Source: Azospirillum humicireducens (GTDB taxonomy: Bacteria; Pseudomonadota; Alphaproteobacteria; Azospirillales; Azospirillaceae). From it: a DNA stretch of 64,000 bases. Shown here piece by piece: positions 1 to 9,805 of this stretch (its first letter is position 1; each line of letters begins with the position of its first letter). The stretch is taken from the NCBI RefSeq assembly GCF_001639105.2, contig NZ_CP028907.1:389092-453091 (forward strand), read 5' to 3'. The notes below the pieces were generated by a model. The model was not told the DNA's origin. It saw nothing but the letters and a program-made list of their open reading frames with translations, and made no database searches. The translations under genes were made by a program, and so were the position numbers.

Positions 1-33
1 CGCCGGCACTGATCGGCAATCATCCAGCCAGAC

Positions 34-50
34 TGGCAAGTATATTGCCA
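34..50 (+). promoter_or_regulatory. Candidate sigma54 promoter / palindrome upstream of hupD
   Basis: The stretch TGGCAAGTATATTGCCA matches the -24/-12 pattern TGGCA..N..TTGC with the GG and GC pairs 12 bases apart, the spacing of sigma54 promoters. It is also a perfect inverted repeat (TGGCAA, 5 bases, TTGCCA), so it could instead be a regulator site. It lies about 150 bases upstream of the first hup maturation gene. A sigma54 role is plausible because the NtrC-type regulator hupR and the hupSLC sigma54 promoter are in the same locus. Which reading is right cannot be settled from sequence alone. Confidence 0.45.
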
Positions 51-201
51 CTTTCCAGGCGCGCTGTAATGTTGATGTCCGCAATCGCTGGCATGCCGAG
101 CGATGCATGGAGAAATATGTAGGTTGATCAATGGGCTGGCCTTATGGCCGATCCTGGCATGAAACTTGTAAGAACAAGTCTCGGCGTCTGGACGCCGGTG
201 C

Positions 202-876
202 ATGGGGCAATGCCGGGGCAAGGGAATGGACGGAACGGGGGACGGAGGAGGCCGCGAAGCGGTGCGAATCCTGGTCTTGGGGATCGGAAACATCCTGTGG
301 GCCGACGAAGGTTTCGGCGTCCGCACCGTCGAGCGTCTGGCCGCCGATTGGCGGTTTCCCGACGCGGTCACGCTGATGGACGGCGGCACCCAGGGGCTGT
401 ACCTGCTGCCGCATCTGGAGACGGCCGACGCTCTGATCGTGGTCGACGCCATCGACTATGGCTTGCCTCCGGGTACCCGCCGGGTCTTCCACGGCGACGA
501 TGTGCCTGCCTTCCTGGGCGCCAAGAAGATGAGCCTGCACCAGACCGGGTTCCAGGAGGTTCTGGCGAGCGCCATGTTTCTCGGCCGCTGTCCGGAGAGG
601 CTGATCCTGGTCGGCGTGCAGCCGGAATGCCTGGAGGATTACGGTGGCGGCTTGACCGATACGGTGGCGGCGCAGGTTGACCCGACCATTGCCGTCATTC
701 TGGATCTTTTGCGCGACGAGTTCGGCGTGGACGGAACGCCACGGAACGCCGCTGCCGACATCGCCGCCCCGGCCATCTCCCGCGATGCCTATGAGGGCGG
801 TCGGCCCAGCGCCGAGGACGCCTGCCGCATCGGCGACCCCCGCGTGCTGGCGGCGCTGTCCGCTACCGCATCGTGA
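202..876 (+). CDS. hupD: Hydrogenase maturation endopeptidase HupD
   Basis: HupD removes the C-terminal tail of the hydrogenase large subunit once the NiFe(CN)2CO centre is in place. The 224-residue protein carries the family hallmark GIGNILWADEGFG near residue 27, with the metal-sensing Glu of the DEG motif, then VDAIDYG (Asp) and LHQTGFQEVL (His), the three residues known to probe the nickel site in HybD/HyaD. Its substrate is present in the window: HupL ends in DPCLACSTH plus a 15-residue tail. The gene opens a tightly packed maturation block. An in-frame ATG at 226 is an equally acceptable start because neither has a clear ribosome site. The C-terminal extension after about residue 180 is low-complexity and is not typical of the family core. 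Confidence 0.93.
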   Translation: MGQCRGKGMDGTGDGGGREAVRILVLGIGNILWADEGFGVRTVERLAADWRFPDAVTLMDGGTQGLYLLPHLETADALIVVDAIDYGLPPGTRRVFHGDDVPAFLGAKKMSLHQTGFQEVLASAMFLGRCPERLILVGVQPECLEDYGGGLTDTVAAQVDPTIAVILDLLRDEFGVDGTPRNAAADIAAPAISRDAYEGGRPSAEDACRIGDPRVLAALSATAS

Positions 877-891
877 GGGGGGCCGGCGAAC

Positions 892-1203
892 ATGTGCATC
901 GGCATTCCCCTGCGCCTGACCGTCGTCGACGGTATCGTCGGCCGGGCGGAGGACGGATCGGCCGTCGACCTGTCGCTGGTTCCCGAGGCCGGTCCCGGCG
1001 ATTGGGTGCTCGGCTTCCTGGGCGCTGCCCGCCGATTGCTGGAGCCTGAGGAGGCGTCGCAGATTCTCGATGCGCTGGCCGCGATGGCCGCGGCGCTGGA
1101 CGGGGAAGCGCTGGATAGCGCCTTCGCCGACCTGACCGGCCGTGAACCCACCCTTCCCCCCCACCTGGAGGCGGCCCGCGCGGCCGGCCTGACGGAGGCC
1201 TGA
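892..1203 (+). CDS. hupF: HupF, HypC-family hydrogenase chaperone
   Basis: This 103-residue protein starts MCIGIPL, the HypC/HupF signature whose Cys2 binds the iron-ligand intermediate during hydrogenase assembly. HupF proteins are longer than HypC (about 75-80 residues) because of a C-terminal extension, and this length and its hup context favour HupF over HypC. In the Rhizobium system HupF protects HupL maturation when oxygen is present. The gene follows hupD after 15 bases and is followed four bases later by hupG, consistent with one operon. No general hypC was seen elsewhere in the window. Confidence 0.9.
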   Translation: MCIGIPLRLTVVDGIVGRAEDGSAVDLSLVPEAGPGDWVLGFLGAARRLLEPEEASQILDALAAMAAALDGEALDSAFADLTGREPTLPPHLEAARAAGLTEA

Positions 1204-1207
1204 CGCC

Positions 1208-1636
1208 GTGACCGACCTTGCACTCCCGCTCGCGAAACCGCGCCTGCCCTTGCCGCCGCTGGTCGATCTGCTGACCGACGTTCATGGGTATCCGCGGCTC
1301 GACCATGGCGACGACCGCCCCTGGCTGGACGATCCTGCCAAGGATTGGGTGATCTTTCTTCCCGGCCATGGCAAGGGCAATGCGGAGACCGCCGATGTTG
1401 CCGTCATCCTGCCGGAGCTGGTCCGCGCTCTGCATCCGCGCCTGACCCCAGCGGTGGCGGGCGAGGCGGCGGAGCGCGCGATCCTGGCGCTGACCGGCAT
1501 GATGAGCCTGCCGGCCCTGGTCTTCCTGCGCGGGGACCGGCTGTTGGGCAGCATCCCGCGGGTGCGCGACTGGGACGATTACCTGCAGCGGATCGGCGAG
1601 ATCCTGGACGGCGCTTTGGAAGGCGGTGCGGCATGA
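1208..1636 (+). CDS. hupG: HupG/HyaE-family hydrogenase expression protein
   Basis: This 142-residue protein has a thioredoxin-like fold pattern without a catalytic CxxC, as in HyaE/HupG chaperones. Those bind the Tat-exported small subunit (HupS) precursor before export. The central DWVIFLPGHGKG and the later LPALVFLRGDRLLGSIPRVRDW stretches are family-typical. It begins with GTG five bases after hupF and its stop overlaps the hupH start (ATGA), so translation is probably coupled. The product is expected in the cytoplasm. Confidence 0.87.
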   Translation: MTDLALPLAKPRLPLPPLVDLLTDVHGYPRLDHGDDRPWLDDPAKDWVIFLPGHGKGNAETADVAVILPELVRALHPRLTPAVAGEAAERAILALTGMMSLPALVFLRGDRLLGSIPRVRDWDDYLQRIGEILDGALEGGAA

Positions 1637-2502
1637 GTTCCCTGTTCGGCATGACCCACCCGCCGGTTGGCTTCGGTCCCGGCAGCCAGCCCGATGCCAG
1701 CGAAGACGGGTTGGAGTATCTGCCGATGCCGTCGGGAATGCGCGTCTATGAACCGCACCTGCCGGAGGTCGCCGATCCTGTCCAAGCCGCCGCCGCCCGT
1801 GTCGTGCTGATCCGCATCCACGACGCGCTGGCCCGCTGGTCGGCCGGCGAGGAGATCCGCGTCCCGCTCGACGATCTCGAGGCTCCTGTTCTGGCCCTGG
1901 TTGACGAGGCGCTGGGCGAGGGCGAGGTCGCGGTCAAGGTGGAACGGGCCGGCGACCGGCTGGAGATTCAGGAGGCGTCGCTGGCCGGTGTCTGGCGCGT
2001 GCGTGCCTTTGGCGACGGGGCTGCGCGAGAAGGCCTGCTGGTCGGCAGCTTCCCGAGGGTGGCGGTGAACCGCGCCTTCACACCGGTTTCGTCCGCAGCC
2101 TCGGGTTCCGCGCCTGGCGGGCTGATGAACGGTATGCCGATCCTGACCGAGCTGCTGGACCGCAGCGCCGCATGGCGCCGGGGTGACGTGCCCCATGCGG
2201 TGAATTTCAGCCTGCTGCCCCACACGCCCGAGGACCTCGCTTTCATCGAGCAGCGGCTGGGTGTCGGTGCCACCACCATTCTATCGCGTGGGTACGGCAA
2301 TTGCCGCGTCACCGCCACCGCGACGCCGAATGTCTGGTGGGTGCGCTACTACAACTCGGTCGATACGCTGATCCTCGACACGGTTGAGATCGTCGACGTG
2401 CCGGCGGTGGTCTGCGCCGCGGTGGAGGACATCGCCGACAGCGCCGAACGGCTGGCGGAGATCCTCGATGCGTTGGCGACCGACCTGGAGCGGGTGCGAT
2501 GA
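1633..2502 (+). CDS. hupH: HupH/HyaF-family hydrogenase expression protein
   Basis: This 289-residue protein matches HupH/HyaF in length and order in the cluster. The C-terminal half, with the segment NSVDTLILDTVEIVDVP followed by an acidic helix ending the protein, is characteristic. HupH acts with HupG and HupI/J in maturation of the small subunit. The ATG at 1633 was chosen because it overlaps the hupG stop in an ATGA. Reading the frame further upstream would run antiparallel to hupG codon use. The stop overlaps the next start by four bases. Confidence 0.87.
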   Translation: MSSLFGMTHPPVGFGPGSQPDASEDGLEYLPMPSGMRVYEPHLPEVADPVQAAAARVVLIRIHDALARWSAGEEIRVPLDDLEAPVLALVDEALGEGEVAVKVERAGDRLEIQEASLAGVWRVRAFGDGAAREGLLVGSFPRVAVNRAFTPVSSAASGSAPGGLMNGMPILTELLDRSAAWRRGDVPHAVNFSLLPHTPEDLAFIEQRLGVGATTILSRGYGNCRVTATATPNVWWVRYYNSVDTLILDTVEIVDVPAVVCAAVEDIADSAERLAEILDALATDLERVR

Positions 2503-3335
2503 GCCTGGCAGCTTCGCGCTTCGAGGGATCCTATCTCGGCGACGCGACCCGCATCGGTGCGGCGACGCGGATGGAATGCAAGATCTGCTGGCATGTCTAC
2601 GACCCGGCCGAGGGATGCGAGCATTGGCAGGTGCCGCCCGGTACGGCCTTCGCCGCCCTGCCCGGCCATTGGCGCTGCCCGGTCTGCGACGGTGCCCGCG
2701 ACCAGTTCATGGCGCTGGACGGCGACGCCAACGTGGCGGAGACGGCGGCAGCGCCGCTGCCCGCCCTCCCCGCCCCGCCCGCCCAGCCGGTGGAAACCAT
2801 CGCTCGGTTGGAGGCGGCCTTCCGCGAGATCCACACCGCGCAGATGCGCGGCCTGCCCATCGTCAACGATGCGCTGGCGGTGAAGGCGGTTGGCTTCCGC
2901 CGGCATGACGAGCGCTGGCTGGGCGCATTGGTCACGCCGTGGTTCCTGAACCTCGTCCTGCTGCCGGGCGAGGGGGACGACTGGTCGGGGCTGGTGCCGG
3001 GGGCCAAGGAACTGATCGAGTTCCCGTCCGGACGGTATGAGTTCGTCCATGCCAACCGCAAGGGGGTGGGGGCATACAAGGCCTGTTCGCTCTTTTCGCC
3101 GATGTTCGAGTTCGCCTCCATGCTGCAGGCGACGGAGACGGCCTCGGCGGCGCTGGTCTCCCTCTTCGACCCCGCCATCCGAGAGGACGGCGCCCAGCAA
3201 TCCGCCGAGATCCGGCGCCGGCGCGAGGTGGAACTCGCTCCGCCGCCCGATCCCGTACCGGTCCAGGCCGACCCGGTGCGCCCGTCGCGCCGGGCGCTGC
3301 TTGGCATGGGTTCGGGAGAGGCCGGCGATGCATGA
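2499..3335 (+). CDS. hupJ: HupI-HupJ fusion: rubredoxin domain plus HybE/HupJ chaperone domain
   Basis: The 278-residue protein joins two functions that are separate genes in Rhizobium. Residues about 25-70 form a rubredoxin with two CxxC pairs (CKIC and CPVC) around a short acidic insert, able to bind one iron. Residues about 100-270 match the HybE/HupJ hydrogenase assembly chaperone family, including the WFLNLVLLP and EFVHANRKGVGAYKACSLFSPM segments. An Ala/Pro linker (LPALPAPPAQP) separates them. Rubredoxin-like HupI is thought to help Fe-S cluster maturation of HupS in air. The start overlaps hupH by four bases and the end overlaps hypA by eight. Confidence 0.85.
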   Translation: MSLAASRFEGSYLGDATRIGAATRMECKICWHVYDPAEGCEHWQVPPGTAFAALPGHWRCPVCDGARDQFMALDGDANVAETAAAPLPALPAPPAQPVETIARLEAAFREIHTAQMRGLPIVNDALAVKAVGFRRHDERWLGALVTPWFLNLVLLPGEGDDWSGLVPGAKELIEFPSGRYEFVHANRKGVGAYKACSLFSPMFEFASMLQATETASAALVSLFDPAIREDGAQQSAEIRRRREVELAPPPDPVPVQADPVRPSRRALLGMGSGEAGDA

Positions 3336-3669
3336 GATGGCGCTCTGCGAAAGCCTGCTCCAGGCGATGGAGGAGGCCGGGCGCGCCAACGGCTTCAGGC
3401 GGGTCAGCAAGGTGCGTCTGGAGATCGGGCGTTTCGCCGGGGTGGAGGTGGAGGCGCTGCGCTTCGGCTTCGATGTGGTCACACGCGGTTCCCTGGCCGA
3501 GGGGGCGGAACTGGTGGTGCTGGATGTGCCGGGCCGCGGCTGGTGCTTTGACTGCAGCGACACGGTGGATCTGGACGACCGGCTGTCGCCCTGTCCACAC
3601 TGTGGCGGCAGCCGGCTGCACCCCAACGGCGGCACCGAGATGACGATCAAGGATCTCGAGGTCGAATGA
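3328..3669 (+). CDS. hypA: HypA nickel-insertion chaperone
   Basis: HypA delivers nickel to the hydrogenase large subunit together with HypB. The 113-residue protein starts MHEMALCES, in which His2 is the nickel ligand, and has the structural zinc site C73xxC76...C89xxC92. Length and motif spacing are exactly those of the family. The ATG at 3328 lies inside the end of hupIJ, overlapping by eight bases, so an upstream extension is not needed. Its partners hypB, hypC, hypD and hypE are not in this window; only hypF is, on the opposite strand about 9 kb away. Confidence 0.93.
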   Translation: MHEMALCESLLQAMEEAGRANGFRRVSKVRLEIGRFAGVEVEALRFGFDVVTRGSLAEGAELVVLDVPGRGWCFDCSDTVDLDDRLSPCPHCGGSRLHPNGGTEMTIKDLEVE

Positions 3670-3685
3670 CGGAGGAGACTGTGCG

Positions 3686-5173
<1,488 letters not shown>

Positions 5174-5179
5174 TATCCC

Positions 5180-5202
5180 CCCTCTCCCGGGGCGGGAGAG
5201 GG
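5180..5202. repeat. CCCTCTCCC hairpin between hupR and hupE
   Basis: A 10-base perfect inverted repeat (CCCTCTCCCG, three G loop, CGGGAGAGGG) fills most of the hupR-hupE gap. Related hairpins lie at 20254-20278 and 45171-45205. It has no T run, so it is more likely a dispersed palindromic element or mRNA-processing hairpin than a classical terminator. Confidence 0.6.
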
Positions 5203-5248
5203 CATGTTCCGATCACCGAACCACGAGAACCCCGAGGAGCCGTTCGCC

Positions 5249-5797
5249 ATGTCGAAAACCACTCGTCTTGCCGCCGTCGCGGCTGCCGTCGTGCTTGCGG
5301 CCACGCCTGCCCTTGCCCATCCCGGCCATCTTGCCGGCGCCGGATTCCTCGATGGCGCCGCGCATCCGCTGGGCGGGCTCGACCATCTGATCGCCATGGT
5401 CACGGTCGGGGTCTATGGCGCCACCATCGGCGGCCGTGCCGTTCTGGCGGTGCCGGGGGCGTTCCTGGCCGCCATGCTGGCCGGCGGGCTGTTCGCGCTG
5501 ACCGGTGGCGAGCTGCCGCTGGTCGAGCCCACCATCTATGCCTCCACCGTCGTACTGGCCCTGCTGTGCGTCATGCCGATGTCGCGCAACGGGCTGATCG
5601 GTGCGGCCTTCGCCGCGGCCTTCGGCCTGTTCCACGGCTTCGCCCATGGCGCGGAAATGCCGGCAGACGCAGCGGCGCTGGGCTATGCCGCCGGCTTCCT
5701 GACCAGCACCGCGGGCTTGCATGCGGCCGGCATCGCGCTGGGTCTGGCGCTCCACCGGCTGGTCGGCCGGCCGGAAGAAGACAGCCAGGCCGCCTGA
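5249..5797 (+). CDS. hupE: HupE/UreJ-family nickel permease
   Basis: HupE imports nickel for hydrogenase synthesis. The 182-residue product begins with a signal peptide (SKTTRLAAVAAAVVLAATPALA) and a mature N-terminus starting HPGH, the HX5DH-type metal-binding beginning of the family. It then has about six membrane helices, including GGLDHLIAMVTVG and the histidine-rich FGLFHGFAHGAEMP loop. ATG 5249 was preferred over an upstream frame start at 5204 because it places the signal peptide at the N-terminus. It is the last gene before the hupSLC promoter. Confidence 0.88.
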   Translation: MSKTTRLAAVAAAVVLAATPALAHPGHLAGAGFLDGAAHPLGGLDHLIAMVTVGVYGATIGGRAVLAVPGAFLAAMLAGGLFALTGGELPLVEPTIYASTVVLALLCVMPMSRNGLIGAAFAAAFGLFHGFAHGAEMPADAAALGYAAGFLTSTAGLHAAGIALGLALHRLVGRPEEDSQAA

Positions 5798-5847
5798 TCA
5801 TCGTCGGCAACTCTCCTGCCATCCCGGCCGTCGGATCGGCCGGGAAC

Positions 5848-5861
5848 TTGCCAGGGGGCAA
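5848..5861. promoter_or_regulatory. Candidate activator palindrome upstream of hupSLC
   Basis: TTGCC-AGGG-GGCAA is a perfect inverted repeat centred about 80 bases upstream of the predicted hupS transcription start, a normal distance for an NtrC-type upstream activator site. A second TTG...CCAA element (5884-5895) lies between it and the promoter. HupR sites in Rhodobacter are described as TTG-N5-CAA, so the match is suggestive but the spacing differs. Confidence 0.4.
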
Positions 5862-5907
5862 GGGCAGTCCGGGCATGAAACCGTTGCTTTGCCAAATGTT
5901 CGTATTA

Positions 5908-5923
5908 CGGCACGGTTGTTGCC
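5908..5923 (+). promoter_or_regulatory. Sigma54 promoter of hupSLC
   Basis: The sequence cGGCACGgttgTTGCc contains GGCACG-N4-TTGC, an essentially perfect -24/-12 element with GG at 5909-5910 and GC at 5921-5922. It predicts a start near 5934 and a leader of roughly 57 bases before the hupS ATG. Its regulator would be HupR, encoded just upstream with an intact GAFTGA loop. Confidence 0.82.
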
Positions 5924-5990
5924 TATGCCCGACGGAGAAGCGCACCGGACCCTCGCACGCCGGTGCCGCCCGACGGGAGAAAACAAACCG

Positions 5991-7064
5991 ATGGCAACGC
6001 TGGAAACCTTCTACGAGGTGATGCGGCGGCAGGGGATCACACGCCGTTCGTTCCTGAAATACTGCTCGCTGACCGCCGCGGCCCTGGGGCTGGGGCCGGA
6101 ACTGGTGCCGCAGATCGTCCATGCCATGGAAACCAAGCCGCGCACGCCGGTGCTGTGGCTGCACGGGCTGGAATGCACCTGCTGTTCGGAATCCTTCATC
6201 CGCTCCGCGCACCCGCTGGTGAAGGACGTGGTGCTGTCGATGATCTCGCTGGATTACGACGACACGCTGATGGCGTCGGCCGGCCATCAGGCCGAGGCGA
6301 TCCTCGACGAGGTGATGGAGACGTACAAGGGCAACTACATCCTGGCGGTGGAAGGCAATCCGCCGCTGAACCAGGATGGCATGTCCTGCATCGTCGGCGG
6401 CAAGCCCTTCACCGACCAGCTGCGCAAGGTCGCCAAGGACGCCAAGGCGATCATTTCCTGGGGCTCCTGCGCCTCCTTCGGCTGCGTCCAGGCGGCGCGC
6501 CCGAACCCGACCCGCGCCACCCCGGTGCATGAGGTCATCACCGACAAACCGATCATCAAGGTCCCCGGCTGCCCGCCGATCGCCGAGGTGATGACCGGCG
6601 TCATCACCTACATGCTGACCTTCGAGCGCATCCCGGAACTCGACCGCCAGGGCCGGCCGAAGATGTTCTACAGCCAGCGCATCCACGACAAATGCTATCG
6701 CCGGCCGCATTTCGACGCTGGCCAATTCGTGGAGTCCTTCGACGACGAAGGCGCGCGCAAGGGCTATTGCCTCTACAAGGTCGGCTGCAAGGGTCCGACC
6801 ACCTACAACGCCTGTTCCACCGTCCGCTGGAACGAGGGCACCAGCTTCCCCATCCAGTCCGGCCACGGCTGCATCGGCTGTTCGGAGGACGGGTTCTGGG
6901 ACAAGGGGTCCTGGTATGCTCGCCAGTCCGACATCCTCCAGTTCGGGATCGAGGCCAACGCCGACGAGATCGGCACCACCGCCGCCATCGGCGTCGGCAG
7001 CATCATCGCCGCCCACGCGGCGGTCAGCGCCCTGAAGCGCGCACAGCACAAGGGAGACGTCTGA
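5991..7064 (+). CDS. hupS: Uptake [NiFe]-hydrogenase small subunit, six-cysteine (O2-tolerant) type
   Basis: HupS carries the three Fe-S clusters that pass electrons from the NiFe site to cytochrome b. The 357-residue precursor has a Tat signal (TRRSFLK, residues 17-23) and a cleavage region near HAM-ETKP. The proximal cluster region reads ECTCCSES (C62, C64, C65) and GSCASFGC; the extra C64 and the second Cys of the GSC..GC pair correspond to the two supernumerary cysteines of oxygen-tolerant membrane-bound hydrogenases such as E. coli Hya. A hydrophobic C-terminal helix (AIGVGSIIAAHAAVSAL) would anchor it in the membrane. ATG 5991 is chosen because it puts the twin arginines at the right distance. 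Confidence 0.95.
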   Translation: MATLETFYEVMRRQGITRRSFLKYCSLTAAALGLGPELVPQIVHAMETKPRTPVLWLHGLECTCCSESFIRSAHPLVKDVVLSMISLDYDDTLMASAGHQAEAILDEVMETYKGNYILAVEGNPPLNQDGMSCIVGGKPFTDQLRKVAKDAKAIISWGSCASFGCVQAARPNPTRATPVHEVITDKPIIKVPGCPPIAEVMTGVITYMLTFERIPELDRQGRPKMFYSQRIHDKCYRRPHFDAGQFVESFDDEGARKGYCLYKVGCKGPTTYNACSTVRWNEGTSFPIQSGHGCIGCSEDGFWDKGSWYARQSDILQFGIEANADEIGTTAAIGVGSIIAAHAAVSALKRAQHKGDV

Positions 7065-7066
7065 CC

Positions 7067-8881
7067 ATGGGCATCGTCCAGACCCCGAACGGCTTCTCGC
7101 TGGACAACGGCGGCAAGCGCATCGTTGTCGATCCGGTCACCCGCATCGAAGGCCACATGCGCTGCGAGGTGAATGTCGACAGCAACAATGTCATCCGCAA
7201 CGCGGTGTCGACCGGCACCATGTGGCGTGGGCTCGAAGTCATCCTGAAGGGCCGCGACCCGCGCGACGCCTGGGCCTTCGTGGAGCGCATCTGCGGCGTC
7301 TGCACCGGCTGCCACGCGCTGACCTCGGTCCGCGCGGTGGAGGATGCGCTGCAGATCCGCATCCCCAAGAACGCCCACCTGATCCGCGAGATCATGGCGA
7401 AGACGCTGCAGGTCCATGACCACATCGTCCATTTCTATCACCTGCACGCTCTCGACTGGGTCAATCCGGTCAACGCGCTGAAGGCCGATCCGCAGGCGAC
7501 CTCGGCGCTGCAGCAGGCGGTGGCGCCGCGTCATGCCAAGTCCAGCCCCGGCTATTTCCGCGACGTCCAGACCCGGTTGAAGAAGTTCGTGGAGAGCGGC
7601 CAGCTCGGCATCTTCAAGAACGGCTATTGGGACAACCCGGCCTACAAGCTGTCGCCGGAAGCCGACCTGATGGCGGTGACCCATTACCTGGAGGCGCTCG
7701 ATCTCCAGAAGGACATCGTCAAGATCCACACCATCCTCGGCGGCAAGAACCCGCATCCGAACTACATGGTCGGCGGCGTTCCCTGCGCCATCAACATGGA
7801 CGGCAACGGATCGTCGGGCGCGCCGCTGAACATGGAGCGGCTGAACTTCATCCGAGCCCGCATCCAGGAGGCCACGGCCTTCGTCGAGAACGTCTATCTG
7901 CCGGACGTGCTCGCCATCGCCAGCTTCTACAAGGACTGGCTCTATGGCGGCGGCCTGTCGGCGACCAACGTCATGGACTACGGCGATTACGAAAAGGTGC
8001 CGTACGACCATGCGACCTGCCAGCTGCCGGGCGGCGTCATCCTGAACGGCAACTGGAACGAGGTCCATCCCATCGACCCGCGCGACCCTGCCCAGGTGCA
8101 GGAGTTCGTCGCCCACAGCTGGTATCACTACGAGGACGAGAGCAAGGGCCTGCACCCGTGGGACGGCGTGACCCAGGCCAAGTTCGAATTGGGCGCCAAC
8201 ACCAAGGGCACCCGCACCGACATCAAGGAGCTGGACGAGGCCGCCAAATATTCCTGGATCAAGGCTCCGCGCTGGCGCGGCCATGCGGTTGAGGTCGGCC
8301 CCCTGCCCCGCTACATCCTGGCCTATGCTCAGGGCGTCGGTTACGTGAAGGACCAGATCACCGAATCGCTGGGTGCCTTCAACAAACTGGCCGGCACGAA
8401 CTTCACGCCGCAGCAGGCGTTGCCGACCACCATCGGCCGCACGCTGGCCCGCGCGCTGGAATGCCAGTATTGCTGCACCATGATGATGGACGACTGGAAC
8501 GCCCTGATCGCCAACATCAAGGCCGGCGACACCGCCACCGCCAATGTCGAGAAATGGGATCCGAAGACCTGGCCGAAGGAGGCCAAGGGCGTCGGCACCG
8601 TCGCCGCCCCGCGCGGCGGGCTCGGTCACTGGATCAAGATCAAGGACGGCAAGATCGACAACTACCAGTGCGTCGTGCCGACGACCTGGAACGGCAGCCC
8701 GCGCGATCCCAAGGGCAACATCGGTGCCTTCGAGGCCTCGCTGCTCAACACGCCGATGGCCCGCCCGGACGAGCCGGTGGAGATCCTGCGCACCCTGCAC
8801 AGCTTCGATCCGTGCCTTGCCTGCTCCACCCATGTCATGGCGCCGGATGGTGCCGAACTGGCCCGCGTCACCGTGCGCTGA
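7067..8881 (+). CDS. hupL: Uptake [NiFe]-hydrogenase large subunit
   Basis: The large subunit oxidises H2 at a NiFe(CN)2CO centre in the periplasm. The 604-residue protein has the N-terminal ligand motif RICGVCTGCH and the C-terminal motif DPCLACSTH. After that His comes the 15-residue tail VMAPDGAELARVTVR, the part HupD should remove. The ATG lies two bases after the hupS stop and gives the family start GKRIVVDPVTRIEGH within the first 30 residues. It has no signal of its own and is co-exported with HupS through Tat. Length is normal for group 1 hydrogenases. Confidence 0.95.
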   Translation: MGIVQTPNGFSLDNGGKRIVVDPVTRIEGHMRCEVNVDSNNVIRNAVSTGTMWRGLEVILKGRDPRDAWAFVERICGVCTGCHALTSVRAVEDALQIRIPKNAHLIREIMAKTLQVHDHIVHFYHLHALDWVNPVNALKADPQATSALQQAVAPRHAKSSPGYFRDVQTRLKKFVESGQLGIFKNGYWDNPAYKLSPEADLMAVTHYLEALDLQKDIVKIHTILGGKNPHPNYMVGGVPCAINMDGNGSSGAPLNMERLNFIRARIQEATAFVENVYLPDVLAIASFYKDWLYGGGLSATNVMDYGDYEKVPYDHATCQLPGGVILNGNWNEVHPIDPRDPAQVQEFVAHSWYHYEDESKGLHPWDGVTQAKFELGANTKGTRTDIKELDEAAKYSWIKAPRWRGHAVEVGPLPRYILAYAQGVGYVKDQITESLGAFNKLAGTNFTPQQALPTTIGRTLARALECQYCCTMMMDDWNALIANIKAGDTATANVEKWDPKTWPKEAKGVGTVAAPRGGLGHWIKIKDGKIDNYQCVVPTTWNGSPRDPKGNIGAFEASLLNTPMARPDEPVEILRTLHSFDPCLACSTHVMAPDGAELARVTVR

Positions 8882-8906
8882 CCGGCAACCGAGGAGGATT
8901 TAAGTC

Positions 8907-9701
8907 ATGGCTCCTCTCGACAATGCGAAGCCGGTTGCGACACCGGAGGAGGACGGATCCGCCGCTTCGGGCGGCGGCCGCTTCCTGAAGGCGATCTATG
9001 TGTATGAGGTGCCGGTGCGGGTCTGGCACTGGGTCAACGCGCTGGCGATCACACTGCTGTCGGTCACCGGCTACCTGATCGCCAACCCGCTGCCGAGCAT
9101 GCCGGGCGAGGCGAGCGCCAATTTCCTGATGGGCTACATCCGCTTCGTCCATTTCGCGTCGGCCTACATCTTCGCCATCGGCTTCATCGGCCGGCTCTAT
9201 TGGGCCTTCGCCGGCAACCACCATGCCCGCCAACTGTTCCGTTTTCCCTTCTGGGACCGCCACTGGTGGGGGGAGCTGTTCCTGGAGGCGCGCTGGTACC
9301 TGTTCCTTGAGCGCAAGCCGAAGCTGTATGTCGGCCACAACCCGCTGGCGCAGTTCGCCATGTTCTGGGCCATCGCCGTCGGCAGCGTCTTCATGATCGT
9401 CACCGGCTTCGCGCTCTACAGCGAAGGCGCCGGGCTGGGCAGCTGGCAGGACACGCTGTTCGGCTGGGTCATTCCGCTGTTCGGCCAGAGCATGGACGTC
9501 CACACCTGGCACCATATGGGCATGTGGGCGATCCTGCTGTTCGTGATCGTCCACATCTATGCAGCGGTGCGCGAGGACATCATGTCCCGCCAGTCGATCA
9601 TCTCCACCATGATCAGCGGCGTGCGCACCTTCAAGGACGCCGAAGCCCCGGCCGACGAGGAGCATGAGCGTCCGGCGAAGAAGGCGGCGCCTGTGGGGTG
9701 A
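8907..9701 (+). CDS. hupC: Hydrogenase b-type cytochrome subunit
   Basis: HupC accepts electrons from HupS and reduces quinone in the membrane. The 264-residue protein shows four membrane helices in the HyaC/HupC layout. Likely haem histidines lie in VRVWHWVNALAI, FVHFASAYIF, and the DVHTWHHMGMWAILLFVIVHIY helix. A short acidic/basic tail follows the last helix. A GAGGA ribosome site precedes the ATG 25 bases after hupL, so it closes the hupSLC operon. No hupK or separate HupZ gene follows; the next gene is unrelated. Confidence 0.93.
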   Translation: MAPLDNAKPVATPEEDGSAASGGGRFLKAIYVYEVPVRVWHWVNALAITLLSVTGYLIANPLPSMPGEASANFLMGYIRFVHFASAYIFAIGFIGRLYWAFAGNHHARQLFRFPFWDRHWWGELFLEARWYLFLERKPKLYVGHNPLAQFAMFWAIAVGSVFMIVTGFALYSEGAGLGSWQDTLFGWVIPLFGQSMDVHTWHHMGMWAILLFVIVHIYAAVREDIMSRQSIISTMISGVRTFKDAEAPADEEHERPAKKAAPVG

Positions 9702-9805
9702 GGTTGGGTCTCGGCCGCTCCGGCAGGAGCGGTTGAGACCCCCTTGCGTCGATACCCCGGCAGCGCGTATCGATGGGGTATCGATCACGCCGCCGGGGAG
9801 CGGAC

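Noticed and set aside
6803..8833. 676-codon frame antisense to hupL
   Set aside because: It is a shadow of the complete large subunit, with no recognisable domain.
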